From Adiantum capillus-veneris (lineage: Eukaryota; Streptophyta; Polypodiopsida; Polypodiales; Pteridaceae), in the NCBI GenBank assembly GCA_014529385.2, contig CM043953.1:70291872-70355871 (forward strand): a stretch of DNA of 64,000 nucleotides, given 5' to 3'. The number at the start of each line of letters is the position of its first letter. Position 1 is the first letter of the stretch. Under the pieces are notes generated by a model that saw only the letters and a list, made by a program, of their open reading frames with translations, was not told the origin of the DNA and did no database searches. The position numbers were made by a program, and so were the translations under genes. Shown here one piece after another: positions 11,447 to 21,611 of the stretch.

Positions 11447-12506
11447 TTACCTTCCACCAAAGCAAGTTCTGTTGTTTCTTAGTTGGTACTGTGTCTAGTA
11501 GGTTACGATCTTGATGCTCCAAGTTTGATCTATGTACCTTGCAAAAGAGCCATAAGAAGAGTTAGAATTTATATACAATGATGATATGGATCATTTGAAA
11601 TATGTTCATTTTTAGATGTTGTTTCGTTTTTATTTTTGGAAAAAAAAAGAAAACATGCAAGTCTTCTTACATGGGGGAGTTGCACAGTCCTCCTCAATTT
11701 TTATAATATGAGGGAACGCGCCATTTCCATTGTTGGGTGCAATTTTCAGTGTATTCGTTTCACTGCGTCGCTAGTAATGAGTATGAAATTTAGAGTATTT
11801 TACATATCTTTCTGTTTCAACATTCATTTGTCAATTGTTGTAAATGAGTATGATGATGTTGGGCTAAAGCATTGCCGACTTGATGCTTGTCTGCTTCTAT
11901 TGGTATATCTTACAATCTCATTGTGGATTCTCATTTATGTTGATACTTAGCCTCTTCTTGGTTGCATTTAAGGATTTAAGTTTAGCATAGACATCATCAG
12001 ATCGTGGATGACTGTCATCTCTAACCGGAAAGGAATGTACCTGATTCTCAACCTCAATGTAAGCCTTGGCTAGCATTTTCCATACTCCTGAGAACCTTCT
12101 CATGTGTTGTACTCTAGCTGCATCCTTTTCCATGCACTGGCATAGATGCTAGACATCAATGTATAAGCAATTGCACAACCGCCTTTATCAAGCACCTGAT
12201 TAAAGCAGTGTTCTCATAATGTCACATCATTATGTGTATCACAAGATCCAAGCAAGGAGGTCCATCCGATAATATCTAGAAAAGTGGTATACATTCCATT
12301 AGATCTTCTGCCTTCTTCAAAATTCCTGCTCTATCAAGGACATCTACCATAGAATTATAGTGCTCTAGAATAGGTTTTAAGTTACGGTCCCTCGCTTGCA
12401 TGACTGCAAGCAGAGAACAAACTGATGAAAGTCGGATCATTTGGCTTGAGCACTGAATCTAGCGTGCTCTGAAAATAACCAGAAGAAGTTGCACAGTAGA
12501 GCATAG

Positions 12507-13678
12507 TGTCACGTGACACATCCAACCCTATGTGTCCGCGGACAAGCTACAGCATGACCAGAGTTCAGTTCAATCAAGTCAGTCTAGAATAAGAAGTGAT
12601 CTGGCACTTTCGTGAGTCTGCTCGTAGACTGTGCATGTCCAGATACGTAGATTAGATGCATATCCTCTGGTTGCACACAGCATGATCATCAGATTTCCAT
12701 CAGAACCCATCAGGAGCATTTTTATAGTGCATAGATCTATTTTTTCTATTTTTTGACATTTTTTACTTATTATTTTTAAGTGACTTTTGTTGAAAACTCG
12801 GTAGGGCAAATTAGCAAGTCTAGTATATAAGAAAACCTAGCGCTAGCGATTTCTGGTAGAAGAGGCAACAGGAGCTTCGGTTCAACAAGCACCTTCTCAA
12901 CAGGACCCCCTAGCAAGACCTAGCATTTTGCAACCTCAAATCAACCTTCGCGATTTTGCATGGCAGATCCACCTTGGCGACCACAAGACACAGCAGATCA
13001 GCCCTAGCATTAGCAGTTTCCTCAGCAAAGACAGATTTCAGCCCCTAGCGTTTTTGGTTTGCAGATCAACCTCAGCATTTTTGCAGATCTTCGTGACGGA
13101 ATCAGCCCTAGACTCAGTTTTGAGCAGTTAGTTTCCGCAGCAGAACCCCCAAACCTGGCAGATCTCACCTTCTCGCAGCAGATCCTCGCTGCACGGTTAG
13201 ATCTCACGAAGTTTGCAGATTCAGCCCGAAAAACACAGATTTCAGCATCTGCGTTTTCAGCGCGTCGTCTTACTTTCGTCATCGACATCGTCACCGACAT
13301 AGAGTCAGAATTCAGCAGATAAAGATTTGCAGATTTCAACCATTAGTATTTTTAGATTTCAGCCCATCTCATCGTCGTCCTCATCGTCGGCAAGTCCAAA
13401 GCATTGTAGAGATTTGTGCAATCAATAGTAGACTGTTCTCGCCATAGAGAGTAGGGCCTTCGGATGAGGGTTTGACAACATTCTGGTGTCGTATTCTTCT
13501 CTCTCTGTCTCTCAGTCTTAGCACTTTCATTCACAGTGTTCACTTTGTTTGTGTCCATTGCACTCTCTCACTAAAGGAACGGAAGGCTCTCCCTTCCCTA
13601 AGTAAAAGGAATCCTTGAGCACAGTTCGGAGCACTCATCTTGAGCAAAGTTCAACATTCACTTCCGTTGCACCTTACA
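12507..13678 (+). repeat. 5' LTR of element A
   Basis: 1172 bp, starting with the palindrome TGTCACGTGACA, which contains a G-box CACGTG, and ending TTACA. The second half holds many copies of a short motif around GCGTTTT-CAG next to GCAGATC and TTCAGCC. Near the end come a pyrimidine-rich block and GTTCACTTTG. Confidence 0.92.
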
Positions 13679-13699
13679 TTGGTATCAGAGCTTTGGCAG
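13679..13699 (+). promoter_or_regulatory. Primer-binding site of element A
   Basis: TTGGTATCAGAGCTTTGGCAG lies directly after the 5' LTR. The TGGTATCAGAGC core is the usual plant primer site for initiator methionine tRNA. Confidence 0.9.
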
Positions 13700-14147
13700 T
13701 GTTCTGTATCACTCAAGGAAAGAACCACATAATTTTTTTTCCTTGTTGCGGTCGCACATAACCCAAGTCCTCTTGGGCGTGTCGATTCCTAATTGTGTTT
13801 ATGAAGAGTGACAAGAAACCCAAGAAAGAAGGGCTTGTCCAGCCTCCCCTTGTGCCTCTTTTCACTCATTGAGAGCGGACCGTGCACTTAGCGGCCGGCC
13901 AATCGACGTGAGGTGGAAAAAAGCAAACTTGGTGTGAGTGCAAGGCTGCCAAGGGGTGCGCCCGTGGAAAAGAGCAGAGCTCGGGTGAAGAGAAGATCCT
14001 TCTCTAACACAGATTGCAAGTGAAACAAGAACCTCAAGAACTCAAGAACTCAAGAACCCAAGAATCTCAAGACCCTCAAGAATCAATTCCTCGTGAACTT
14101 AAGAACCCAAAATCACAAGAATCCAGAAGAACCTACGACTTCAGTGG

Positions 14148-14800
14148 ATGGTCATCACTCGAAGCGGAATGGATACTTCGCTTAGAGGTGATGAGCATGA
14201 GAAAGGCGAAGAAGAATTTTCCCCACCAGGAGGTTTTTCCGACCCTCCCCCTTCCCCATCTACGCCAAGGATTGTACCAGATCCTATGGAGGAGTTGGAG
14301 CAGATGTTTATGGACAACAAGTTAGAACGCGAAGCAAGACAAGCAGAAATTGATCGTAAGTACGAAGAAAGAATGGCAGCCATAGCGCATGAACGTGAAG
14401 AAAGAGAAGCAACAAAAAAAGACAAGCATAATTTGACCACGAGAACACAACAAGAATGCAAGAGATGTTGCGACTCTTTTCTCAAGTGCAGGCACAGATG
14501 CAAGAGATTCGGGAAAAGGAGACTCTCTCAGTCTCTTCTTCTCCAAAGCATGACACACAGGATTTGCATGATGATAAGCATGTTGATTTAAATGACAATG
14601 ACAAGCATGAGGATTTGCATGGTGATCATGATATGATTTCTTACGAGCATGATGATTTGTATGATCAAGACGTGATTGTTCACAAGGATGACAGTTTAGT
14701 GGATGCTTTTTCTAGCGAAGCTAACCTCGTTGCAGATTCGATCAATCACGAAGAACTGATCTTGGCTTTCGAGTCGAGGTCCACAGCACCCCCCAGGTAG
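14148..14800 (+). pseudogene. Element A gag-like open frame, coiled coil plus Asp/His-rich tract, frameshifted
   Basis: The frame opens with MVITRSGMDTSLRGDEHE, then a Pro-rich segment and a charged alpha-helical segment rich in Glu, Arg and Ala (about residues 45-95) that looks like a coiled coil. It then shifts frame near 14415-14455, at a run of A residues. The second frame holds SQVQAQMQEIREKETLS followed by a tract rich in Asp, His and Leu (KHDTQDLHDD and similar) and ends at a stop near 14800. Element B carries the same protein, broken at a different place, so the ancestral product was probably a single chain of more than 200 residues. It has no CCHC knuckle and no classic gag core, so 'gag-like' rests on position after the PBS and on the helical character. 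Confidence 0.6.
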
Positions 14801-14880
14801 ATTCGATCAAACACAACAAACCGATCTTGGCTCTCGAGCCTAGGTCGAAAAAACCCTTATAGGAAGTACTATGTTCTCGA

Positions 14881-15600
14881 ATGATTCGTCAGCACGCATT
14901 GTTCAAGTGTTTCATTCGTGATCGTTTCTTGTATTTTAGTCAGCGTCTTTATGCGATCCCTTTCCAAAGGCATACCATATTGTACGTTGAGCATGATTCA
15001 CTCATGGATGAGCACGGATGTATGCGGATTTCTCATGAAAAGATGAAATGTTTGCATTCAAGGAAGTCACATTCCTTCTCTTCCTTGGCATGACACATTC
15101 ATAGGAAGAGAAAGTATGAGCACCAAGCATGGACATTTCCGTTGTGAATTCCCAGAGTTGATTGATTTAGATCAGCAAGACTAAGATTCGATCTCATTGT
15201 TTACGTGTGTGTGGTGAACAGTTTGCCATTCCGTCTATTTGTTCATCTCCATTGCATGCACAGTCTTTGAGGAAGAATATATTTTTTTCAGCCACCTTAC
15301 ATGGAATAGGTATGTTCATGTTTTTGTGTTGGAAGTGGTTTCAAGAATTTTCAGCCTTGGAGATTCTTGAAGAAGATGGACCCACGTCTATAGACAAAGT
15401 TGAAGCATTGAAGGAGCTACATATGATTTTGTGTCGCTCTCGGCGCGGCCCAAAGAAGCAAGCGTTGCAGACCTTTATGAAGTGCAAGTATCGCACGACC
15501 CACACCTCGGAGTGGGCCGACGAAGAGTCCTTTCGAGGATTCCGGATGTTGTTGGCGATCTCCCTCGGCGCCCTACAGTTTGGTACCAATACCTCACTTT
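14881..15600 (+). pseudogene. Element A distal open frames, conserved with element B; possible chromodomain-like end
   Basis: Frames in this half match element B on the opposite strand: ALFKCFIRD-FLYFS, ILYVEH-SLMDEH-CMRI, KHGHFRCE-P-LIDL, and a last block FCWKWFQEFSA-EILEE through RRGPKKQALQTFMK to the stop just before the polypurine tract. The last block (15341-15600) is open in both copies although the DNA has diverged, which suggests past selection on protein. Its pattern of a basic segment, an aromatic-rich strand and a W-ADEES-type helix start is loosely like a chromodomain. That reading is an inference. Stops break the frame near 15092 and 15183. Confidence 0.45.
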
Positions 15601-15613
15601 GAAAAGGAGGGGA
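15601..15613 (+). promoter_or_regulatory. Polypurine tract of element A
   Basis: GAAAAGGAGGGGA sits immediately before the 3' LTR, where plus-strand DNA synthesis is primed. The reverse complement of the same tract borders the LTR of element B. Confidence 0.88.
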
Positions 15614-16808
15614 TGTCACGTGACACATCCAACCCTATGTGTCCGTGGACAAGCTACAGCATGACCAGGGTTCAGTTCAGTCAAGTCAGTCTAGAACGGG
15701 AAGTGATCTAGCACTTTTGTGAGTCTGTTCGCAGACCGTGCATGTCCAGACACTTAGATTAGATGCATATCCTCTGGTTGCACATAGCATGATCATCAGA
15801 TTTCCATCAAAACTCATCGGGAGCATTTTTACAGTGCATAGACCTATTTTTCCTATTTTTTGACATCTTTTACTTATTATATTTAAGTGACTTTTGTTGG
15901 AAACTGGGTAGGGAAAATTAGCAAGTCTAGTATATAAGAAAACCTAACGCTAGCACTTTCTGGCAGAAGAGGCTGCAGGAGCTTCGGTTCAACAAGCACC
16001 TTCTCAGCAGGAACCCCCCCCCCCCCGCAAGACCTAGCGTTTTGCAACCACAAATCAACCTTGGAAATTTTGCATGGCAGATCAGCCTTGGCGACCACAA
16101 GACACAGCAAATCAGCCCTAGCGTTAACAGTTTTCTCAGCAAAGACAGATTTCAGTCCCTAGCGTTTTTGGTTTGCAGATCAATCTCAGCATTTTTGCAG
16201 ATCTTCGCGACAGAATCAGCCCTAGACTCAGCGTTTTCAGTTTTCAATAGTCAGTTAGAACCCCCAAACCTCGCAGATCTCACCTTCCCGCAGCAGATTC
16301 TCGCCGCACGGTCAGATCCCGCGAAGTTTGCAGATTCAGCCTGGAAAACACAGATTTCAGCATCTGCGTTTTCAGCGCGTCGTCATCGTACCGTCGTCAT
16401 CAACATCGTCACCAACATAGAGTCAGAATTCAGCAGATAAAGATTTGCAGATTTCAGCCATTAGCATTTTCAGATTTCAGCCCGTCTCATCGTCGTCCTC
16501 ATCGTCATCGACATCATCGGCAAGTCCAAAGCATTGTAGAGATTTGTGCAATCAATAGTAGACCGCTCTCGCTATAGAGAGTGGGGCCTTCGGAGGAGGG
16601 TTTGACAACATTCTGGTGTCGTATTCTTCTCTCTCTATCTCTCAGTCTCAACACTTTTATTCACAGTGTTCACTTTGTTTGTGTCCATTGCACTCTCTCA
16701 CAAAAGGAACGGAAGGCTCTCCCTTCCATAAGTAAAAGGAATCCTTGAGCACAGTTTGGAGCACTCATCTTGAGCAAAGTTCAACATTCACTTCCGCTGC
16801 ACCTCACA
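15614..16808 (+). repeat. 3' LTR of element A
   Basis: 1195 bp. Matches the 5' LTR throughout, with scattered substitutions and indels, including a C run at 16013-16026 and an extra segment in the CATCGTCATCGACATCATC region. Ends TCACA, followed by the TSD CATAG. Confidence 0.92.
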
Positions 16809-16847
16809 CATAGCCAACAATTATCGTACTCCAAGTAGCAACATTTC

Positions 16848-17490
16848 TTACTGGCAACCTTTGCAATAGCATGTGAGCGCCTCTGGACTCTCGCAACTTG
16901 TGTACATACTTATAAGTGCGCTGCCTTTGTGGAACAACCTCTGACTAACAATATAATTGTGAATTTTTGTGCCCATATCAGCATCTTGCATAGAGCTACA
17001 TGCCTTCAAGATGCATGCGTAGGTGAGTGTATGTGGAGAGAGGCCCTCGCGTTGCATATGTTGAAAACAGACTAGAGCTTTTTGGCCCTACCTCTCTTGG
17101 GCAAATCTTGCGATTAGTGTCCACACTCCGGACATAAATCTCCTTGAGCACTTGCATAGAGCCACATGCCTTCAAGATGAAAGCATAGGTGAGTGAATTT
17201 GGAGAGATACACTTGCTTTGCATCCGTTGAAAATAGCCTAGAGCTTTGTGGCCCTGCTCTTGTTGCGCACATCCTGCAATCAATGCATTCCAAGAAGCGA
17301 CATTCTAGACAGGAGGCTGGTCAAGCACTTTTTGTGCTTTCTCAAGCGCACCACAACCAACACAGTAGGTGCCTGTTTGAAAAAGTGGAGCTCGCGAGGA
17401 TCCCTTTAGAGCCTCCTCACTCTCCAAACAAATCTCCCACATGGATGCGACCACCTTTATGTTCCAAATTGTCTTTAACTTGCTCTATGT
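16848..17490 (-). pseudogene. Pentatricopeptide-repeat (PPR) protein fragment, broken
   Basis: Read on the minus strand from about 17490 down, it encodes recognisable PPR units: C-GALEKAQKVLD, NVASWNALIAGCAQQ, GHKALGYFQRMQSKCISPNS, LTYAFILKACGSMQ and, after a disrupted part, MQREGLSPHTLTYACILKAC and a unit ending ALISMY. These are PLS-class repeats of about 35 residues. Intact members act in organelle RNA editing or processing. A stop (TAG) follows PPV near 17305 and the frame shifts between 17150 and 17060. A later unit is inserted or duplicated. No E or DYW tail is seen. Only about five repeats remain, so it is a fragment, not a gene. The ILKACGS repeat style suggests a fern or lycophyte. 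Confidence 0.85.
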
Positions 17491-17689
17491 TACTAGTTCA
17501 AATCCCAACAAGAAGTTTAGCAAAGGAAAAGTTGTGCTTTCATGCACCAAAGAGTTCATCTTACACGAGGTTAGCAAGAGAGTGCTCTCATCCAGCTTAC
17601 TGCTCTTCTTTCCCATGACACGGTATCTTCCTCATTGTGACAAGCTAGATTTACCACATTAGCAATGGTGTCAGAAGTGTGCACAAAGT

Positions 17690-18055
17690 GAGGAAGAGAA
17701 GAAGAGAGTTTTAACATCGTAGGAAACTATCCCAAGAGACCTTAAAGATCTAGCCGACGAGGGGAGAGAGAGAGAGAGAGAGAGAGGAGAAGAAGAAGAA
17801 GAAGAAAAAGAGAGTTTTAACGTCGTAGGAAACTATCCAAGAGACCTTAAAGATCTAGCCGACGAGGAGAGTTGAACTCAAGACCTCTTATTCAAGAGGG
17901 AAATGGCATAACCAATCTACCACACTTGGATGATAAAAAGGTTATACCATTTTCCTCTTTCTATTAGCGTGCAGACACACATCCGAGAAGAAGAAATTTT
18001 TAACGTCGTAGGAAACTATCCCCAGAGAAGAAGAAGAAGAAGAGAGTTTTAACGT

Positions 18056-18104
<49 letters not shown>
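17690..18104 (-). mobile_element. Cluster of tRNA-derived SINE copies, one with a tRNA-like head
   Basis: On the minus strand 17938-17806 reads as a SINE: a head with GTGGTAGATTGGTTATGCC (box A-like) and GGTCTTGAGTTCAACTC (box B-like) spaced as in a tRNA, then a unique body (CTCGTCGGCTAGATCTTTAA, GGTCTCTTGG, TAGTTTCCTACGACGTTAAA) and a CTT-rich tail. Body-only pieces lie at about 17695-17770 and 17985-18057, each joined to (GA)n tracts at 17762-17786 and 18060-18104. A truncated copy in the other orientation lies near 10.6 kb. Box A/B promoters would recruit RNA polymerase III. Target duplications were not resolved in this stacked arrangement. Confidence 0.7.
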
Positions 18105-18107
<3 letters not shown>

Positions 18108-19526
18108 TTGTAGGTGGGTAAGTGGGGCGATCAACCCCCATGGTTGTCATAGACCCAGACCACAAGTACAAAGTACAATGTGTGTGTGAGATGTGTGGCA
18201 GACCCTCATATAAATAGGGTCCTGGCCTAATCTCGAGACAAGTGGAAAATAGGGCACCCCCCTTAGTAGAGGCTCAATAATGTGGGCGTTGGACCAGAAA
18301 GTGGGCGGCCGGCCAAGAATGCGAGCCATACAATGATGTAGCCTCAATGAGATGCAGTGAGTGGCCAACTCGGAGATATACTAGCCGTACATGTATGTTC
18401 TAAACCTGTGTGAATCGGTGTAACACCCCCTCTCAGCACCTGATGTTGAACAAATCTCGTGAAGCTGAAGATGTGAGGCAAATGATGAAGATGGTTGCTC
18501 CGATGTCCGTTGAAGGACAATACTTCGTGAGTGTAGCAACAATCTGAGGTATCCCAACGACCGAGAAATCTCCGTAGTGAGATGCCGGCACAAGCACTGT
18601 AGCAAACTGCTGTACTCCGCCATGTGAAGGTATTGCGTGAAGTTCCCGAATGGAGTGTGAAAACAACTCCTTGTCGTGAAAGAAGTGTCAATAGGCCTGC
18701 AAGTGTCCTGCTCAGTAGGATCTGTGGTGTCTGTAGTCAAAATTGGTTGGAGAAAAATGGGGAAGCCTAGGAACCCGTCATCAGCATGCACAGAAACCTG
18801 CAACCCGATGTGGCCAGGTGGTTAAAACTATGAAAAACTCTAGGAAGGCTAGATGTAGCAATCTATGACGTAGATGTCCTCCAAACAAGGGAAGCCAGAC
18901 TAAGCAGTCTACATTGTAGAAGCTACAGTATACTGCAACAGTCATCGAGAGACCGCATGGACAACCATCGGATGGTGTCTTGTCAGGAGGTGGGGTAATC
19001 TAAGATGAGGGGAAAGCAGACTAAACAGTCTACATTGTGAAGGGCCTCTGAGAAGAGGTGTGGTCAGACCAAGTTGTGCACCGTGATATCCTCCAAGAGG
19101 AAGGGAAGCTAGACTAAGTAGTCTGCGTTGTGAAGAACCTCTGAGAAGAGGAGTGGCTAGACCAATTTGTATGTGCCGTCCTGCTAATATCTCCTGCCTC
19201 CACCCCACTCGTGTCAACCAAAACAGAATCCGTGCCAACAACGCCATTAAATCGCGACTTGGTATGGCACTCAATGAGTATGAGCTGGGAGTGGCCTACT
19301 GCCCAGGTCGGGAGATAAGTCTGTTGTGAGGTTACCAAGGGTGAGTGTAAGCAACTTTGAAGGTAGCAATCCAAATAATTGGGAGTGTAAAAGAGCAACT
19401 GCACTACCATCCAAGCCAAGCTCCAGGAGACTCCGGATGTAGTCATATGATGCTCGATCTCCCGCATCTCGTAGGTGAACTCCCCAAGAGAGTCCAAAGC
19501 TCTGAAGTCCCACTCTAATCGGCAAT
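18105..19526. other. Non-coding stretch; possible eroded reverse-strand LTR and short repeats
   Basis: Around 18110-18425 the sequence ends in TGTAACA followed by CCCCCTCTCAGCACC, which looks like an LTR end next to a polypurine tract read on the minus strand, but no partner LTR was found. Open frames on the minus strand here have no recognisable motifs and are not supported. At about 18885-19165 a segment containing GACTAA-CAGTCTACATTGT and CCTCTGAGAAGAGG recurs three times (near 18897, 19019 and 19112). Confidence 0.4.
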
Positions 19527-20040
19527 GAATCTGTCACAAAATAGATGATGTGGCATGACCACCCGCGGACATGCAATACGGGTTGATGACGCGGACAGGT
19601 AGTACGGAGTCTCTCAAAACGCATTGATTGGCTGATGACGTGGAAATTGTACGGACGTTCGCAATTCGCGCTGACATGCTAACGTGGTAGTTGTTTGGAA
19701 TTCCGCTTTTAGCGCTGGCTGCTTTTATGGCAGATTTTGATCCAGTTGATTTTGGGACAGTTTGCTTTTGAGTTTGATGATTTTTGGGGCTCTGCTTTTG
19801 GCATCCCTTGTAAGAATAAAAGAGCCCTAAGGGCCTCACTGCTCAGAGCATCTGGGTGCAGAGTCTGAGAGCGAGGACCCTGCAAGAGTTGTACTTAGCT
19901 CAAAGATTAATATAAAAGAAATACCGAAAGGGGCGCCAATCTTCGTGGGCACGGAACTACGCCGGGCCGTGTCGACCAAATTGAACTGTGATTTTTTGTG
20001 ATGTGATTTAAGTGATTCTCTCGCATGTTGCTACAGATTC
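19527..20040 (+). mobile_element. Solo LTR of a gypsy family (same family as F), TSD GAATC/GATTC
   Basis: LTR 19532-20035 starts TGTCACAAA-TAGATGATGTGGCA and ends TGCTACA. It is flanked by GAATC (19527-19531) and GATTC (20036-20040), which differ by one base. Its body matches the F LTRs: GTACGG and TGACGTGG motifs, GCATCCCTTGTAAGAATAAA, AGAGTTGTACTTAGCTCAAA, and ACGCCGGGCCGTGT. A solo LTR arises by recombination between the two LTRs of one element. Confidence 0.8.
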
Positions 20041-20054
20041 TAGACTTGGGGTGT

Positions 20055-20674
20055 CCAAGTGTCACAAGACGGGCACCACGTGCCAATAGAAAAGAACAGA
20101 CTTTTAGCACTTCAATAACAACTGGATTGAAAGAGAGAGACGACACGCAACACAGAGTGGCGGAATTCCACCCCAGAGAGTATTGGTCCCAAACCTTGGT
20201 GCCCCTTTCAGTATTTCTTTATATTGCATCAACACTGTACAAGCCGGTACTCCAGACTCTGCACCTTCTCCAAGAAGCATGCCAGAGAATGATCCCTTAG
20301 CACATATTTAAAGGCACTAGGCCCCAAAAGCAGTTTACATGAAAAGCCTTCAAAACTCAAAAGCTTCTGGTCCAAAAGCAATACCAAAAAGCTGCCAGCA
20401 CTATTTGTGGAATTCCGTACAATTGCCACATCATCAGTCAGCGCAAAACGCGGAGCGTCTGTACAGTTGCCTCGTCATCAGTTTTGCGTGCGTGCATGTG
20501 TGTGTGTGAGAGTCCTGCTTTATTTTAATCCCTTTATGTCACTAGGCCCCCATCGGACGGGGTCCCCATAAGTTGGTAGGACTTCTTCTTCTGCTACTTG
20601 TTCTTCTTAGGGTTTAGGCCCCTCGGCCGGCATCTGCAAGTTGCTTTGACACATCAGCAATTTGTGACACCAAG
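20055..20674 (-). mobile_element. Solo LTR in reverse orientation, perfect TSD CCAAG
   Basis: LTR 20060-20669 (610 bp) is bracketed by CCAAG at 20055-20059 and 20670-20674. Read on the minus strand it starts TGTCACAAATTGCTGATGTG and ends CGTCTTGTGACA. It closely matches the LTR at 44657-45181 (GGCCGAGGG-CCTAAACCCTAAGAA, GAGTACCGGC, CCAAGGTTTGGG-CCAAT, GGCA-GTGGTGCC). It was inserted a few bases downstream of the forward solo LTR. Confidence 0.9.
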
Positions 20675-20947
20675 TTGGTTACAAAACCTGTCCAAGAAGA
20701 GATCCAAGATTCTTCCCTAAGTCCATGTAGATGCTCCTGTGTAAGAAGGTGATCTTGCTAGAGTTTTGGCATCTGAAGTCAAGTGCCCAAAATGATCCCA
20801 TTATTTATTTTGGCTTTTAGGTATTTATTTTACTTATTTGACAAAGTCTAGGTAAGGCAATATACTGAGGTGGGTATATACGTGACCCCTTGCCCCCATT
20901 GTATTGTATCATTCAGTTATTCATTACCAAGGTTGATTGGTTCAGGA

Positions 20948-21038
<91 letters not shown>

Positions 21039-21299
21039 CCCCCCTTGGTCTATACGCTTCCGCATCGTCGACTTTGACATGGTATCAGAGCCTAAGGGAG
21101 GAGAAGCTGCATAGGGTAGAAGACCTGTGAAGTGAGAAGGTCCATCTCCCCTTCCCCCCCCCACCCCCCCCCCCACCCCCCCACCGCAAACTTTGCTTCT
21201 AGCGTTCTAAAACGTTGTTGTATAGCGGCGTTGGAAACCTTTCTCGCTAGCATTTTTAAACGCTTGCACCCGCATCACTTGGCAATCGTCAGCGGCTCC
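20675..21299 (+). mobile_element. 3' part of an LTR plus leader of a further LTR element (H)
   Basis: TGGTATCAGAGC at 21080-21091 is a primer-binding site directly after an LTR end CTTTGACA (21072-21079). Upstream the presumed LTR holds a TATATAC segment (about 20874) and a long (CT)n tract. Downstream is a short leader with C-runs (about 21150-21185) that stops where the G LTR fragment begins near 21300. The LTR start and the body of the element are not seen, so its superfamily is unknown. Confidence 0.65.
20950..21044. repeat. Long (CT)n microsatellite followed by a C run
   Basis: About 43 CT units (20950-21036) and then about eight further C. It is the longest simple repeat in the window and lies inside an LTR near its 3' end. 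Confidence 0.97.
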
Positions 21300-21611
21300 T
21301 TGTTCCCTGGGAATTGCGTTTTGAGGCCAGATGCTTTTCATAGGACAAGGGCCTTTAAATATGTGCAAAGGGCTCAGTCTCTGGCACTCTTCCGGGTGAA
21401 GACACACAGCGTGAGTACCGGCATTATACTGAGTTCAAGCAATATAAAGAAATACCGAAAGGGGCGCCAAGGTTTGGGGCCAATGCTTTCTTGGGGTGGA
21501 ATTCCGCCACTCCGTGTCTTGTGTATCTCTTTCAGCTGAGTTGTTATTTGAAGTCCTTAAAGTTGTTCAGTGTGTTCTTTTCTGTTGGCATGTGGTGCCT
21601 GTCTCGCGACA
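21300..21611 (+). repeat. Truncated 5' LTR of gypsy remnant G
   Basis: Matches the 3' 60 percent of the LTR at 44657-45181: TTTTGAGGCCAGATGCTTTT, CTCTGGCACTCTTCCGGGTG, GAGTACCGGCA, GGTTTGGGGCCAATGCT, and GTTGGCATGTGGTGCCTGTC, ending CGCGACA. It is followed by GTGATATCAGAGCTTC, a PBS variant for initiator tRNA-Met. The start of the LTR has been lost at the join with the H leader. Confidence 0.82.

Larger units (their letters stand above)
9509..12501. other. Long non-coding stretch between repeats
   Basis: About 3 kb without a convincing gene. Short open frames (10089-10406, 11636-11950 and others) have no family features. It contains a SINE-like fragment near 10580-10655, a (CTT)n run and a (GA)n tract. 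The last 5 bp (12502-12506, CATAG) form the left TSD of element A. Confidence 0.5.
12502..16813 (+). mobile_element. Element A: complete non-autonomous LTR retrotransposon (LARD-like) with TSD CATAG
   Basis: Two LTRs (12507-13678 and 15614-16808) in direct orientation flank a 1.9-kb interior, and the whole is bracketed by CATAG at 12502-12506 and 16809-16813. Both LTRs start TGTCACGTGACA; the left ends in TTACA and the right in TCACA. A PBS complementary to initiator tRNA-Met (TTGGTATCAGAGC, from 13679) follows the left LTR. A polypurine tract (GAAAAGGAGGGGA, 15601-15613) precedes the right one. No protease, reverse transcriptase or integrase is found inside, so movement would need a partner element. 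The interior keeps open frames shared with element B. The LTRs differ by substitutions and small indels, so the insertion is not recent. Elements B and D and LTR K belong to the same family. Confidence 0.93.

Noticed and set aside
12507-16808. Element A as an endogenous pararetrovirus
   Set aside because: It has two LTRs, a TSD, PBS and PPT and no reverse transcriptase, coat or movement gene, which fits a non-autonomous LTR retrotransposon.
17806-17938. A true tRNA gene on the minus strand
   Set aside because: Box A- and B-like sequences are present but the acceptor stem does not close and the sequence continues into a repeated body with a CTT tail, so a SINE fits better.
18147-19839. Several overlapping minus-strand open frames of 73-140 codons
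   Set aside because: No motif, unusual composition, and different frames overlap one another. The region contains short repeats and LTR-like sequence.
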